Positions 45,222 to 54,101 of a DNA stretch of 64,000 nucleotides are shown here, in pieces. Below the pieces are notes generated by a model. It did not search any database, was not told the origin of the DNA, and saw only the letters and a list, made by a program, of their open reading frames with translations. This stretch comes from UBA7702 sp040776805 (GTDB lineage: Bacteria; Bacillota; Dehalobacteriia; UBA7702): assembly GCA_040776805.1 (NCBI GenBank), contig JAXGZS010000004.1, positions 186,001-250,000 on the forward strand, given 5' to 3'. Position 1 is the stretch's first letter, and each line of letters starts with the position of its first letter. Made by a program: the position numbers and the translations under genes.

Positions 45222-45542
45222 ATGGAAACGGAAAACATCGCCTTAACCGAAGCGGTTTATTACATCCTTCTCTCTGTCTGTTCGCCGCTCCACGGTTACG
45301 GCATCATGCAGAAGGTGGAGCTACTCTCCGTGGGCAGAGTACGCTTGGCCGCCGGTACCCTCTACGGCGCCCTCAATACGATGCAGGAAAAAGAGTGGAT
45401 TCAGCCCTTTTCTGAGGAGAAAAACAGCAGGAAAAAAGCGTATATCATCACCGAAGCAGGGCAGAAGGTGTTACGCGCCGAGCTGACCAGATTAAAGGAA
45501 CTCGTCGCCAACGGAGAAGCGCTTTTGGAGGCTAAGTCATGA
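45222..45542 (+). CDS. PadR-family transcriptional regulator
   Basis: The 106-residue winged-helix protein has the PadR pattern: AVYYILLSVCSPLHGYGIMQ, GRVRLAAGTLYGALNTMQEK, and KKAYIITEAGQKVL. The C-terminal helix is short, typical of the two-gene PadR/DUF2812 arrangement. It overlaps the DUF2812 gene by four bases. Ligand unknown. Confidence 0.92.
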   Translation: METENIALTEAVYYILLSVCSPLHGYGIMQKVELLSVGRVRLAAGTLYGALNTMQEKEWIQPFSEEKNSRKKAYIITEAGQKVLRAELTRLKELVANGEALLEAKS

Positions 45543-46084
45543 AACATATCATACATAAATTGTTCTGGGCCTGGGACTTCGACAAAGAGGAAGCGTGGCT
45601 CAACGAGATGGCAAGAAAAGGTCTGCATTTGACCGAGGTAGGCTTCTGCAAATATACCTTCGAGGAAGGGGCACCGGGGGCTTACCATATCCGTTTGGAA
45701 CTCCTGGACAACCTGATCGGCCATAAAAAAAGCCGGGCCTATATCGGCTTCGTGGAGGAAACCGGCGCGGAATACGTCGGTTCGATCCTGCGCTGGGTCT
45801 ACTTTCGCAAAAATAAGACGGGGGGCGGCTTCGATCTCTTTTCCGATATCGACTCCCGCATCGCCCATTTAAAGCGGGTTCTCCTGTTGATCGGCATCAT
45901 CGGCGTCATGGAGCTCTATTGCGGCGCTGTCAACGGCATCCTCCAGCTGATTGAAAATGGAATTTCCTTCAACCTCTTTGTCACCGTGCTTTCCTCGGCC
46001 ATCACCATCTTGTTTGTCTATGGTTTTGCCCGGGTTTATAAAAAATACAGCCGCTTGAAACAGGAAAGGATCCTAGACGAGTAG
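45539..46084 (+). CDS. DUF2812 membrane protein
   Basis: The 181-residue protein has the DUF2812 N-terminal domain (WAWDFDKEEAWLNEMARKGL, FCKYTFEEGAPGAYHIRLEL) and two C-terminal membrane helices (VLLLIGIIGVMELYCGAV, LFVTVLSSAITILFVYGF). Such proteins are commonly encoded next to PadR regulators and are thought to work with them in membrane stress sensing, which is inference here. Confidence 0.85.
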   Translation: MKHIIHKLFWAWDFDKEEAWLNEMARKGLHLTEVGFCKYTFEEGAPGAYHIRLELLDNLIGHKKSRAYIGFVEETGAEYVGSILRWVYFRKNKTGGGFDLFSDIDSRIAHLKRVLLLIGIIGVMELYCGAVNGILQLIENGISFNLFVTVLSSAITILFVYGFARVYKKYSRLKQERILDE

Positions 46085-46103
46085 CGACAAAGGAGGAACT
46101 CCC

Positions 46104-46442
46104 ATGGGAACCACGGTAAATTTTATTACCTACGTCTGTGAGCAGGTTCGGGGAACCGGCGTAATCCGCTATCAAAAAATGTTCGGTGAATATATGGTCT
46201 ATGTCAACGAAAAGCCCCTGCTCCTGGTTTGCGACAACACGGTCTTTGTGAAGGAGCGGGATGAGTTAACCGGGACCATGACCAGGGCAGAACGGGGCTT
46301 TCCCTACGAGGGAGCCAAGGAACACTACATCCTCGACATCGACGATGGTGACTTTAGCCGGGAGGTCGTGGCGATCCTGGAGCCCATCACCCCCCTGCCG
46401 AAACCGCGGAAAAAGAAAGCCAAGAACATGGAAAAGAAGTAA
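46104..46442 (+). CDS. TfoX N-terminal domain protein
   Basis: The 112-residue protein carries a TfoX_N-type fold (VRGTGVIRYQKMFGEYMVYV, PLLLVCDNTVFVKERDE) and a basic tail (KPRKKKAKNMEKK). AAAGGAGG precedes the start. The full-length TfoX competence regulator has a second domain not present here. Function unknown in Firmicutes. Confidence 0.8.
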   Translation: MGTTVNFITYVCEQVRGTGVIRYQKMFGEYMVYVNEKPLLLVCDNTVFVKERDELTGTMTRAERGFPYEGAKEHYILDIDDGDFSREVVAILEPITPLPKPRKKKAKNMEKK

Positions 46443-46467
46443 TCCGCTGCCCCAAAGGAGGCTCACC

Positions 46468-47865
46468 ATGACAGACCGGGAATACATTGATTTTTTAGAA
46501 ACGATTTTAGATCATCTATCTGAGGCGATCTATGTTGGCGACAGCGACGACAACATCCTCTTCATCAACAAAGAGGCGGAACGCATTGACCATATCGACA
46601 AAAACGAAGTTGTCGGCTGCAACGAGGAGGAGATTTTCGGCACCAAAAACGGCAAGTTGGTTGCCGCCTCTGGACAGCCCATCCGCGATGAGCGTACCTC
46701 CTACCGAATGCCCGGAGGACAGATTCGCTACATTCTCCACAGCGTCTATCCATTTATGAAGGAGGGCGCGGTCATCGGTAACTTTTCCATCTCCAAGGAC
46801 ATCACCCGGGAGGACAAATACATCTCCCGCATCTACCAATTGCAGCAGGAGCTGAAAGGCAAAAGGAACCACGGCAACAAGAACGGCACCCGCTACATCT
46901 TCGAGGATATTCTCGGCAAAAGCCTGCCCCTGTTGACCGCCATCCGCCTGGCGGAGCGAGTGGCAAAGTTCGATACCAACGTGATGATCTGCGGAGAAAC
47001 CGGTACCGGCAAGGAAATGTTCGCCCAGGGCATTCATAATAACAGCAATCATCGGGATGAACCTTTTGTCGGCATCAACTGCGGGGCAGTGCCGGAAAAC
47101 CTATTGGAAAGTTTGCTCTTCGGTACCGAAAAGGGGGCTTTTACCGGCGCGGAGAAAACCGAAGGCCTCTTTGAAGCCGCCGGCAAGGGGACCCTGTTCC
47201 TCGATGAAATCGACAGTATGCCCCTATCGATGCAGGGCAAATTACTGCGGGTACTACAGGAAAAAACCGTGCGCCGTATCGGCGGCAAAAAAGAGATTTC
47301 CATCCATTGCCGGATCGTTTCCGCCACCAACATCAACATCGACGAAGCCCTTTCAGAACATAAAATCCGCAACGATATCTATTACCGGCTGGCCTCCGTT
47401 TCCATTCAAATACCCCCCCTGCGCCAACGTAAAAACGATGTCCTGCTCCTAACCGAAGAGTTCATTGACCGCTTTCAGGATATTTTCGGAACCCATGTGG
47501 AAAAAATCTCCGACGAAGTAAAGGAGGTTTTTCTAACCTATCCCTGGCCCGGCAACGTTCGGGAATTGGAGCACGTCATCGAAAGCGCCATGCTGGTGAT
47601 CGGTGAAAGCGAACGCGAATTGAACCTAAGTCACATTCCCGAAAAGCTCTTCCGGGATCGCCAGATTGACTCCAAAAACGGTAAGGGGCTGGTGGATAAA
47701 AGAAAAAGATTGGATCTCACCAACGCCACCGCGGATTTTGAGAAAAAGATCATCATCGATAGCCTCAAAGAGAATGAGGGCAACATCACCGCCACAGCCC
47801 AATGCCTGAATATCCACAGAAACGTCCTCTATCGAAAAATGGCGAAATTGGGTCTGGGCAAGTAG
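46468..47865 (+). CDS. Sigma-54-dependent transcriptional activator with PAS domain
   Basis: ATG 46468 with AAAGGAGG is the true start, although the frame is open further upstream. The 465-residue protein has a PAS sensor domain (about 5-115: ILDHLSEAIYVGDSDDNILF), an AAA+ domain (about 150-380) with Walker A GETGTGKE and the sigma-54 contact loop EKGAFTGAEK, and a C-terminal Fis-type HTH (about 420-465: NITATAQCLNIHRNVLYRKM). It should activate the -24/-12 promoter directly downstream, probably responding to a small ligand in the PAS pocket. Confidence 0.95.
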   Translation: MTDREYIDFLETILDHLSEAIYVGDSDDNILFINKEAERIDHIDKNEVVGCNEEEIFGTKNGKLVAASGQPIRDERTSYRMPGGQIRYILHSVYPFMKEGAVIGNFSISKDITREDKYISRIYQLQQELKGKRNHGNKNGTRYIFEDILGKSLPLLTAIRLAERVAKFDTNVMICGETGTGKEMFAQGIHNNSNHRDEPFVGINCGAVPENLLESLLFGTEKGAFTGAEKTEGLFEAAGKGTLFLDEIDSMPLSMQGKLLRVLQEKTVRRIGGKKEISIHCRIVSATNINIDEALSEHKIRNDIYYRLASVSIQIPPLRQRKNDVLLLTEEFIDRFQDIFGTHVEKISDEVKEVFLTYPWPGNVRELEHVIESAMLVIGESERELNLSHIPEKLFRDRQIDSKNGKGLVDKRKRLDLTNATADFEKKIIIDSLKENEGNITATAQCLNIHRNVLYRKMAKLGLGK

Positions 47866-47879
47866 TACTGACAGGCAAA

Positions 47880-47959
47880 TGCAACAAAAGCGAACAGAAA
47901 GCAAATAAAGTGTACCAAATACGAACAAAACCACAAAAATCGTGCAACAGTTTCGAACA
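47880..47959 (+). promoter_or_regulatory. Three 17-bp direct repeats, candidate upstream activator sites
   Basis: TGCAACAAAAGCGAACA (47880-47896), TGTACCAAATACGAACA (47911-47927) and TGCAACAGTTTCGAACA (47943-47959) share TGYAMCA-N4-CGAACA. Their spacing of 31 and 32 bases is three helical turns, putting them on one DNA face. They lie 145-225 bases upstream of the -24/-12 promoter, the usual enhancer distance. Confidence 0.7.
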
Positions 47960-48068
47960 AACGGTAGGTTTCTTTCGGCAGATACTCCGCGAAACAAAGA
48001 TTTCAACGTCGGCATCTTTCCAGTCGATACAAAAAAATACCAGTACAATCAGCATGACATCAATTAAA

Positions 48069-48104
48069 AGAGAACACCGTGGAAAATCCATGGTGTTCTC
48101 TTTT
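48069..48104 (+). terminator. Probable terminator of the sigma-54 activator gene
   Basis: AGAGAACACCGTGG (48069-48082) pairs with CCATGGTGTTCTCT (48088-48101) with one mismatch around a five-base loop, followed by a short T-run that runs into the next promoter. Confidence 0.6.
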
Positions 48105-48118
48105 GGCCTCTAACTTGC
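48104..48118 (+). promoter_or_regulatory. Sigma-54 (-24/-12) promoter of the MFS/MttB operon
   Basis: TGGC (48104-48107) and TTGC (48115-48118) give the exact GG-N10-GC spacing required by sigma-54. It is about 50 bases upstream of the transporter start and just downstream of the activator gene. Confidence 0.8.
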
Positions 48119-48167
48119 AATAGAGAAAAGTGATCGATCAAAATCAAAATTCAAGGAGTTGAAACGA

Positions 48168-49424
48168 ATGGGAAAACATCAACGCTATCTAGTCTTATTA
48201 ATTCTATCCCTGGGCGCTGTGGCCATCTACTTTCTCCCCTATCTCCGCTGGAGCTTCTACGACAGCCTCGTGGCCGCTGTGAACCTCTCCAACGCCCAGT
48301 TCGCCGCCACCATGAGCATCTACGGCGTCACCGCCATGATCTTCTACGCACCCGGAGGCTACCTCGCCGACAAGCTCTCCCCCCGTAAAATGCTGGCCTT
48401 CGCCTACACCGCCACCGGGGCCTTGGGACTCTGGTACGCCACCTATCCCGGCTTCATCGCCCAAATGGTCATCTTCGCCCTCTGGGGCGGCGTCGGTACC
48501 GCCTTCTTCTGGTCCGCCATGCTCCGGGTTACCAACAGTCTCGGTTCCCAGGAGGAACAGGGGCGCATGTTCGGCCTCCTCGAAGGGGGACGCGGCGTCG
48601 TCAACGTCGTCGTGGCCTTTGTGGCCCTCTACTTCTTCAGTAAGCTCGGCGCTTCCGTCGCCGGGGTCACCGCCATCATCATCGGCACCTGTGTCCTCTG
48701 CTTCCTCTCCTCCATCCTGATTTGGTTCACCGTTCCGGACAAACTGGAAGGTACCGGCGGCGATAAGATTCATTTAAAGGATGTGGGTAAGGTCCTCAAG
48801 ATCCCCGCGGTCTGGATCATTGCCGTCATCGTCCTCTCCTGTTACAGCGTTTACATCGGCAGCACCTACCTGACGCCCTACATGACCGAGGTCTTGGGGG
48901 TGAGCGCCACGGTAGCCGCGGCCATTGCCATTATGCGCACCTATGTCTTGCAATTTTTAGCCGGTCCCACCGGGGGCTTCGTCGCTGATAAAATCGGCTC
49001 CATCTCCTTTGTGATCGCCTGCTGCTTTGTGCTGATCGCCGTTTCCCTGGCGGCTTTCACCTTCTTACCGGCGACTTCCGGGATGATCGTGATGGCCGTG
49101 ATCATGATGGTGTTATTCAGCATCGGCATCTTTGCCATGCGGGGCATCTACTTTGCCCCCATCGATGAATGCAAGGTTCCCAAATCCCTGGTGGGTACTG
49201 CCATCGGCGTGATTTCCGTAATCGGTTTCTTCCCCGACGTCTACATGAACGCCATCGTCGGCAACTTGATGGACGCTTACCCCGGCGTGACCGGCTACAA
49301 GTACGTTTTCTTCGTCATGCTGGCATTCTCTGTCATCGGCCTCGTTGCCGCGGTGGTTTTGAACCGCAAAATTAAAAAAGAAAAAGCAAACAACGCTAAA
49401 AAAGCAGATACGGTAACAGAATAA
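48168..49424 (+). CDS. MFS transporter
   Basis: The start at 48168 (MGKHQRYLVLLILSLGAVAI) follows AAGGAG. The 418-residue protein has about twelve membrane helices, the MFS loop motif GGYLADKLSPRKML between helices 2 and 3, and a related FVADKIGS in the second half. The short gap (33 bases) to the methyltransferase gene and the shared sigma-54 promoter suggest it imports the methylated substrate, an inference from context. Confidence 0.9.
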   Translation: MGKHQRYLVLLILSLGAVAIYFLPYLRWSFYDSLVAAVNLSNAQFAATMSIYGVTAMIFYAPGGYLADKLSPRKMLAFAYTATGALGLWYATYPGFIAQMVIFALWGGVGTAFFWSAMLRVTNSLGSQEEQGRMFGLLEGGRGVVNVVVAFVALYFFSKLGASVAGVTAIIIGTCVLCFLSSILIWFTVPDKLEGTGGDKIHLKDVGKVLKIPAVWIIAVIVLSCYSVYIGSTYLTPYMTEVLGVSATVAAAIAIMRTYVLQFLAGPTGGFVADKIGSISFVIACCFVLIAVSLAAFTFLPATSGMIVMAVIMMVLFSIGIFAMRGIYFAPIDECKVPKSLVGTAIGVISVIGFFPDVYMNAIVGNLMDAYPGVTGYKYVFFVMLAFSVIGLVAAVVLNRKIKKEKANNAKKADTVTE

Positions 49425-49457
49425 ATCAACATTTTTACAATAACAAGGAGAATGAAT

Positions 49458-50888
49458 ATGATCAGTCAAGTAGAATTCAAATTTTTAACAGAAGCAAAAA
49501 TGGATCAAATGATCGATGGCGGATATCAGATCATGGAACAAATCGGCATGGATATCCATTATGACAAAGCCCGTGATCTACTGAGAGCAGCCGGTTGCGG
49601 CGTTGACGGCATCCGCGTGAAGATTCCCCGGGAGCTCACAAAAAAAGCTCTTGCTTCAGCACCTTCCGGAATTCAAATCTACGACCGCAACGGCAAGGAA
49701 GCCATGCTTTTGGAGGGCCGCAACAGCTATTTTGGCGGCGGCCCCACCTGCCCTTATTTTTTTGACGCGGAAACCGGCGAACGTCGTCTCGCCCGAAAAA
49801 GCGATGCGGCAACTGCGGCAAAGGTTACCGACGCTCTGCCCCACATCGATTACGCCATGTCCCTCTGCATGATCGGGGATAAAACCAATGTCCTCGCCGA
49901 CCTCCATGAAATCGATGCCATGGTCAGGAATACAACGAAACCCATCGCCGGCTGGGCCTTTCACAAAGAGAATATGGAGGATATCTTTCATATCTGCGAA
50001 GCTGTGGCCGGCGGCAAGGAACAACTGAGAGCAAAACCCTTCCTGATCGTTTATTCCGAACCGACGACGCCCCTGGTTCATACCGAGGAGGCCTTGGAAA
50101 AACTGTTGCTTGCCGCGGAATATGGCGTTCCCTGCATTTATACGCCGGGGATGATTTTTGGCGGCACCGCACCGGCCACCATTGCCGGCGCCCTCACCGT
50201 CGGCCTGGCCGATACTTTTACAGGGCTAGTTTTGGCCCAGCTGGCCTTCCCCGGCGCGCCTTTCCTTGGCGGTACTTCTGGGTCGCCCATGGATATGAAG
50301 ACGATGCAAACGCCTTACGGCGCTCCTGAAACCAGTATGATTTTAGGAGCTTCCAACGAGATCATGCGTTATCTTGGGATCCCTTCCTTTGATATGACCG
50401 GCGCCACGGAGTCAAAAAAAATTGACGCCCAGGCCGGCATCGAAGTTTCCCTGGAAGCGATGATCAGTTTGATGACCGGGGGCAACCTGATCCACGATTG
50501 CGGTTTTATGGATATCGGCATGACCGGTTCCGTCGATCATCTCGTTTTATGTGATGAAATCATCAGCATGGCAAAACGCTATTGCTCCAATTTTGAAGTA
50601 TCCGAAGAGACCATTTGTATCGATACTGTGGCGGAGGTCGGCCCCGGCGGCAACTTCCTCCAGGCGGAACATACCTTCAAACATTTCCGCTCCGAATTTT
50701 GGGTACCGACCATTTTGGAACGGCGGCCCTATGACGCCTGGAAAGCCGATGGCGCCAAGGATACGGCCCAACGCGTTCATGAAAAACTCACAGACATTCT
50801 GGAGAACCACAAAGTTGAACCCCTTAACAACGAAGTGGCCGCGGAAATCGACGCGATTATTGCCGCCGCGGAAAAAAGAGTCGGTTAA
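49458..50888 (+). CDS. Trimethylamine methyltransferase (MttB) family protein, non-pyrrolysine
   Basis: ATG 49458 lies seven bases after AAGGAG and is preferred over ATG 49452. The 476-residue protein matches the MttB/COG5598 superfamily over its full length (YFGGGPTCPYFFDAETGERR, GGTSGSPMDMKTMQTPYGAP, GATESKKIDAQAGIEVSLEA, FLQAEHTFKHFRSEFWVP). There is no in-frame amber codon, so it belongs to the non-Pyl branch, whose studied members demethylate betaines such as glycine betaine, proline betaine or carnitine onto a corrinoid protein. The substrate here is unknown. No corrinoid protein or corrinoid:THF methyltransferase gene follows. Confidence 0.92.
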   Translation: MISQVEFKFLTEAKMDQMIDGGYQIMEQIGMDIHYDKARDLLRAAGCGVDGIRVKIPRELTKKALASAPSGIQIYDRNGKEAMLLEGRNSYFGGGPTCPYFFDAETGERRLARKSDAATAAKVTDALPHIDYAMSLCMIGDKTNVLADLHEIDAMVRNTTKPIAGWAFHKENMEDIFHICEAVAGGKEQLRAKPFLIVYSEPTTPLVHTEEALEKLLLAAEYGVPCIYTPGMIFGGTAPATIAGALTVGLADTFTGLVLAQLAFPGAPFLGGTSGSPMDMKTMQTPYGAPETSMILGASNEIMRYLGIPSFDMTGATESKKIDAQAGIEVSLEAMISLMTGGNLIHDCGFMDIGMTGSVDHLVLCDEIISMAKRYCSNFEVSEETICIDTVAEVGPGGNFLQAEHTFKHFRSEFWVPTILERRPYDAWKADGAKDTAQRVHEKLTDILENHKVEPLNNEVAAEIDAIIAAAEKRVG

Positions 50889-50927
50889 ATTCAGCAGTTC
50901 CCATACAAAATCCACTCTCCATCACGG

Positions 50928-50986
50928 AAAAGGGGCTTACACAAAACAGCTTTCAACCTTGAAACTGTTTTGTGTAAGCCCCTTTT
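50928..50986 (+). terminator. Terminator of the MFS/MttB operon
   Basis: Perfect 22-base arms (50928-50949 and 50965-50986; core GGGGCTTACACAAAACAG) with a T-rich end. The A-run on the other side could also let it act on the minus strand. Confidence 0.92.
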
Positions 50987-51044
50987 CTTCTTTTGAAGTC
51001 CTGTCCCGGGAAAAAATCTAAGGCAAAAGGCAAGGTGTCGCATG

Positions 51045-51109
51045 GGTTGATTTTATCAACCAAAATTAACGCCAAGTCCATTGACGTCTCTTCTTCTATG
51101 CGCTAAGAT
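51045..51109 (+). promoter_or_regulatory. Promoter and possible operator of the XRE/CPBP/ABC operon
   Basis: TTGACG (51081-51086) and TAAGAT (51104-51109) are 17 bases apart. The perfect dyad GGTTGAT-TTT-ATCAACC (51045-51061) lies just upstream and may bind the XRE regulator encoded next. Confidence 0.65.
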
Positions 51110-51126
51110 GAAACCGGAGGTGAGAA

Positions 51127-52248
51127 ATGATGAAAGAAATTCATATTGCCCGGGTCTTGGCGGGCAAGCGCAAGGAAAAGGGAATCACCCAGGAAGAATT
51201 GGCCGATTATATCGGCGTGTCCAAGGCTTCGGTTTCCAAATGGGAAACCGGCCAGAGTTATCCCGATATAACCTTCCTGCCCCAGCTTGCCGCTTATTTT
51301 GATATCAGCGTCGACGAACTCATCGACTATCAACCCCAAATGACCAAAGAGGATATACAAAAACTTTACCTGCGGCTTTCGGCGGACTTTTCCCAAAAAT
51401 CCTTCGAGGCCGTGCTGGCCGAATGCCGCCGCATCATCAAAAAATACTACTCCTGTTTTCCTCTGCTGCTGCAAATGGGCATTCTCCTCGTCAATCACCT
51501 GGAATTGGTAGAAAACAAGGAAAAGGCCGCATCTTTGTTAAAAGAAGCCAAAGGACTTTTCGTCCGGGTCAAAGAGGGCAGCAATGAGGTGGAAACCGAA
51601 AAAAAGGCCCTTTATATGGAAGCCTTCTGCGCCCTGGCGGAAAACGATGCCGACACGGTCCTTTATCTTCTGGAGGACGCCATGGAACCGACGCTGCCGC
51701 CGGAAGCGCTGATCGCCCCAGCTTATCAAATGAAAGGCCAGGGTAAAGCGGCGAAAACCGTACTGCAAAGCGGGATCTATCAAAACCTCGTCGTTCTTTT
51801 CAATTTCTTTCCCGCTTATCTCCTGCTCTGCGTCGATGATGAAGCAAAATTCAGGGAAACCTTGCACCGGGCGGAAAAGGTCGCCGCAACCTTTCGGCTG
51901 CAGCAGCTCCATCCCGGCGTACTGGCGCCCCTTTATCTCCATGCCGCCCACGGTTACCTGCTGCAACAGAACAACGACGGCGCCTTAGAGATGCTAAAAA
52001 AATATACCGAAACTGTCACCGGCGATATTTATCCCCTATGCCTCCACGGCGACGATTTTTTTGACCTGATCGAAGACTGGCTGTCTCAACTGGATATCGG
52101 CAACGCCCTGCCCCGTGACGAAAAGACCATCCGTAAGAGCATGGCCGAGGCCGTCATCGCAAATCCGGCTTTCGCCGCTCTCAAAGACGATCCCCGCTTT
52201 CTGAAAATCACAACAAAGCTACAAGACAACCTGCAACAGGAGGTATGA
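51127..52248 (+). CDS. XRE-family regulator with TPR-like C-terminal region
   Basis: The 373-residue protein starts after GGAGGTGAGAA. Residues about 8-65 form a helix-turn-helix (GITQEELADYIGVSKASVSK, WETGQSYPDITFLPQLAAYF). The remaining 300 residues are helical, with TPR-like segments, as in regulators sensing peptides or protein partners. It heads a four-gene operon with a CPBP protease and an ABC exporter. Confidence 0.88.
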   Translation: MMKEIHIARVLAGKRKEKGITQEELADYIGVSKASVSKWETGQSYPDITFLPQLAAYFDISVDELIDYQPQMTKEDIQKLYLRLSADFSQKSFEAVLAECRRIIKKYYSCFPLLLQMGILLVNHLELVENKEKAASLLKEAKGLFVRVKEGSNEVETEKKALYMEAFCALAENDADTVLYLLEDAMEPTLPPEALIAPAYQMKGQGKAAKTVLQSGIYQNLVVLFNFFPAYLLLCVDDEAKFRETLHRAEKVAATFRLQQLHPGVLAPLYLHAAHGYLLQQNNDGALEMLKKYTETVTGDIYPLCLHGDDFFDLIEDWLSQLDIGNALPRDEKTIRKSMAEAVIANPAFAALKDDPRFLKITTKLQDNLQQEV

Positions 52249-52252
52249 TCGA

Positions 52253-53173
52253 ATGAATCATGAAAAATCCCGGGCCAAAAAGCGACTCCTTTTATTCATT
52301 CTGATCGCCTTCGCCGCCGCCTGGGCCATCTTTCTCCTTGGGCCGCTATGTGGCATCTCCTACGGCTCCAGCCCCTCCCTGGTGATCCTCGCGGCGGCAA
52401 TGTTCACCCCGTCCTTGGCCAATATCCTGACCCGGATCATCACCAAGGAAGGCTTTCAACAATTCTATCTGCGGCCCCGCTTCAAAGGGCAAATCAAACG
52501 CTATCTGCTCATCTATTTCGGCCCTACCGCGCTGCTGTTTTTCAGCGGTCTGCTCTACTTTTTAATTTTTCCCCATCAATTTGATCCCGCCCTCAGTGCT
52601 TTGCAAGCATTGTCGGCCACCGGGAGCACGGCGACGGGGCTTTCCGTCTCTACGCTGCTGCTGATTTCCGCCTTGCAGGTAATTTTGATCGGCCCCGTCA
52701 TCAATATCATCCCCACCCTCGGCGAAGAACTGGGCTGGCGAGGCTACCTGCTGCCCAAACTGCGCCTCTTTCTTTCAGATCGCGGCGCACTCCTGATCAC
52801 CGGGGTGATTTGGGGACTGTGGCATTTGCCGATCATCGTCATGGGACATAATTACGGCACCGTTTATTTCGGTTATCCCTATCTCGGCATTTTGACCATG
52901 GTGGTATTCTGCGTATCTCTGGGCATCATCGAAGGCTATACCTTTCTTAAAATGAAGTCGGTGATCCCCGCGGCGATGATCCACTCCCTGATCAACGCCG
53001 GCGCGGCCTTCCCCCTCTATTTCATCAAAGGCACTTACAACCCTCTGTTGGGCCCTTGCGTAACCGGTCTCATCGGCGGCTTACCTTTTATGGTTTGCGC
53101 GGCGCTGTTCCTTTACAAAACCGGCAAAAGCAAAAAGTCCCTCTCACTTTCGGAGAATCAGGAAAAGGAGTGA
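52253..53173 (+). CDS. CPBP-family intramembrane metalloprotease
   Basis: The 306-residue protein has about eight membrane helices and the CPBP (Abi) motifs: GEELGWRGYLLPKL with the Glu-Glu pair, GLWHLPIIVMG, and MIHSLINAGAAF. Family members process membrane peptides or, next to ABC exporters, take part in bacteriocin immunity or maturation. The substrate is unknown. GGAGG precedes the start, four bases after the XRE gene. Confidence 0.9.
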   Translation: MNHEKSRAKKRLLLFILIAFAAAWAIFLLGPLCGISYGSSPSLVILAAAMFTPSLANILTRIITKEGFQQFYLRPRFKGQIKRYLLIYFGPTALLFFSGLLYFLIFPHQFDPALSALQALSATGSTATGLSVSTLLLISALQVILIGPVINIIPTLGEELGWRGYLLPKLRLFLSDRGALLITGVIWGLWHLPIIVMGHNYGTVYFGYPYLGILTMVVFCVSLGIIEGYTFLKMKSVIPAAMIHSLINAGAAFPLYFIKGTYNPLLGPCVTGLIGGLPFMVCAALFLYKTGKSKKSLSLSENQEKE

Positions 53174-53177
53174 TCGA

Positions 53178-54101
53178 ATGGAAGACCTCATCACCATGGA
53201 TCGCGTATCCAAATCCTTCGGCCATGTTCGCGCCGTGGATCAAGTCAGTGTTTCGCTGCGAAAAGGGGAGATCCTCGGCTTTTTAGGGCCCAACGCCTCG
53301 GGGAAAACCACAACGGTGCGCCTGCTGAACGGCGTGATCTTTCCTGACGACGGCGTCATCCGCGTGATGGGTTACGACAGCGTCAAAGACGGCAACGAGA
53401 TCAGAAAACGCAGCGGCGTCCTCACCGAGACCGCCTCCCTCTACGACCATATGACCGCCGGGGAAAACCTGATGTTTTTCGCGAAACTCTACGGTGTTGC
53501 CGCTGACACGGCAAAAAGGCGCACCGACGACCTTCTGGAGCATTTTCACCTCAGCGACCGCCAAAAACAGAAAACCGGTACCTTCAGCACCGGCCTAAAA
53601 AAGCGTTTGGGCATCGCCAAAGCCTTAATTCACAACCCTGAAATACTCTATTTGGACGAACCCACCTCCGGCCTTGATCCGGAGTCTTCCCGCGATCTGA
53701 TCCGCTACATCAAAGAACTCAACAGCGGTCGGCTCACCGTTTTCGTCTGCACCCATAACCTGGCCGAAGCAGAGCATTTTTGCACCCGCTTCGTTTTTCT
53801 TGACAAAGGACGCGTCGTCGAAAGCGGTACCCTTGCCGAACTGGAGGAGAAATACGAAGGCAGCGTTATCCTGCGCATTGAATACCGCGGCGATATCACC
53901 GCTGCTCTACCCAAGGAAGCGGCATGCAAACCCCTCTTAGGCAACGCAGCTTATGATTCGGCGCAGCTCACCGTCGCCACCAAAAAGCAAGTCCCCGCCG
54001 TCATCCGCACCCTCGCCGAAAAAGTCGATCTCTATCGCGTGGAGCAGACCAACAGTGGTTTGGAATCCCTCTATTTTGAAATAAGGAGGCAGGCAAAATG
54101 A
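53178..54101 (+). CDS. ABC transporter ATP-binding protein
   Basis: The 307-residue protein has Walker A GPNASGKTT (Ala-Ser instead of the common Gly-Ala), Q-loop LTETASLYDHMTAGEN, signature FSTGLKKRLG (variant), Walker B ILYLDEPTSGLDPES and His switch CTHNLAEAE. The C-terminal 80 residues form a DUF4162-like extension typical of exporter ATPases. It overlaps the permease gene by four bases. Confidence 0.95.
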   Translation: MEDLITMDRVSKSFGHVRAVDQVSVSLRKGEILGFLGPNASGKTTTVRLLNGVIFPDDGVIRVMGYDSVKDGNEIRKRSGVLTETASLYDHMTAGENLMFFAKLYGVAADTAKRRTDDLLEHFHLSDRQKQKTGTFSTGLKKRLGIAKALIHNPEILYLDEPTSGLDPESSRDLIRYIKELNSGRLTVFVCTHNLAEAEHFCTRFVFLDKGRVVESGTLAELEEKYEGSVILRIEYRGDITAALPKEAACKPLLGNAAYDSAQLTVATKKQVPAVIRTLAEKVDLYRVEQTNSGLESLYFEIRRQAK

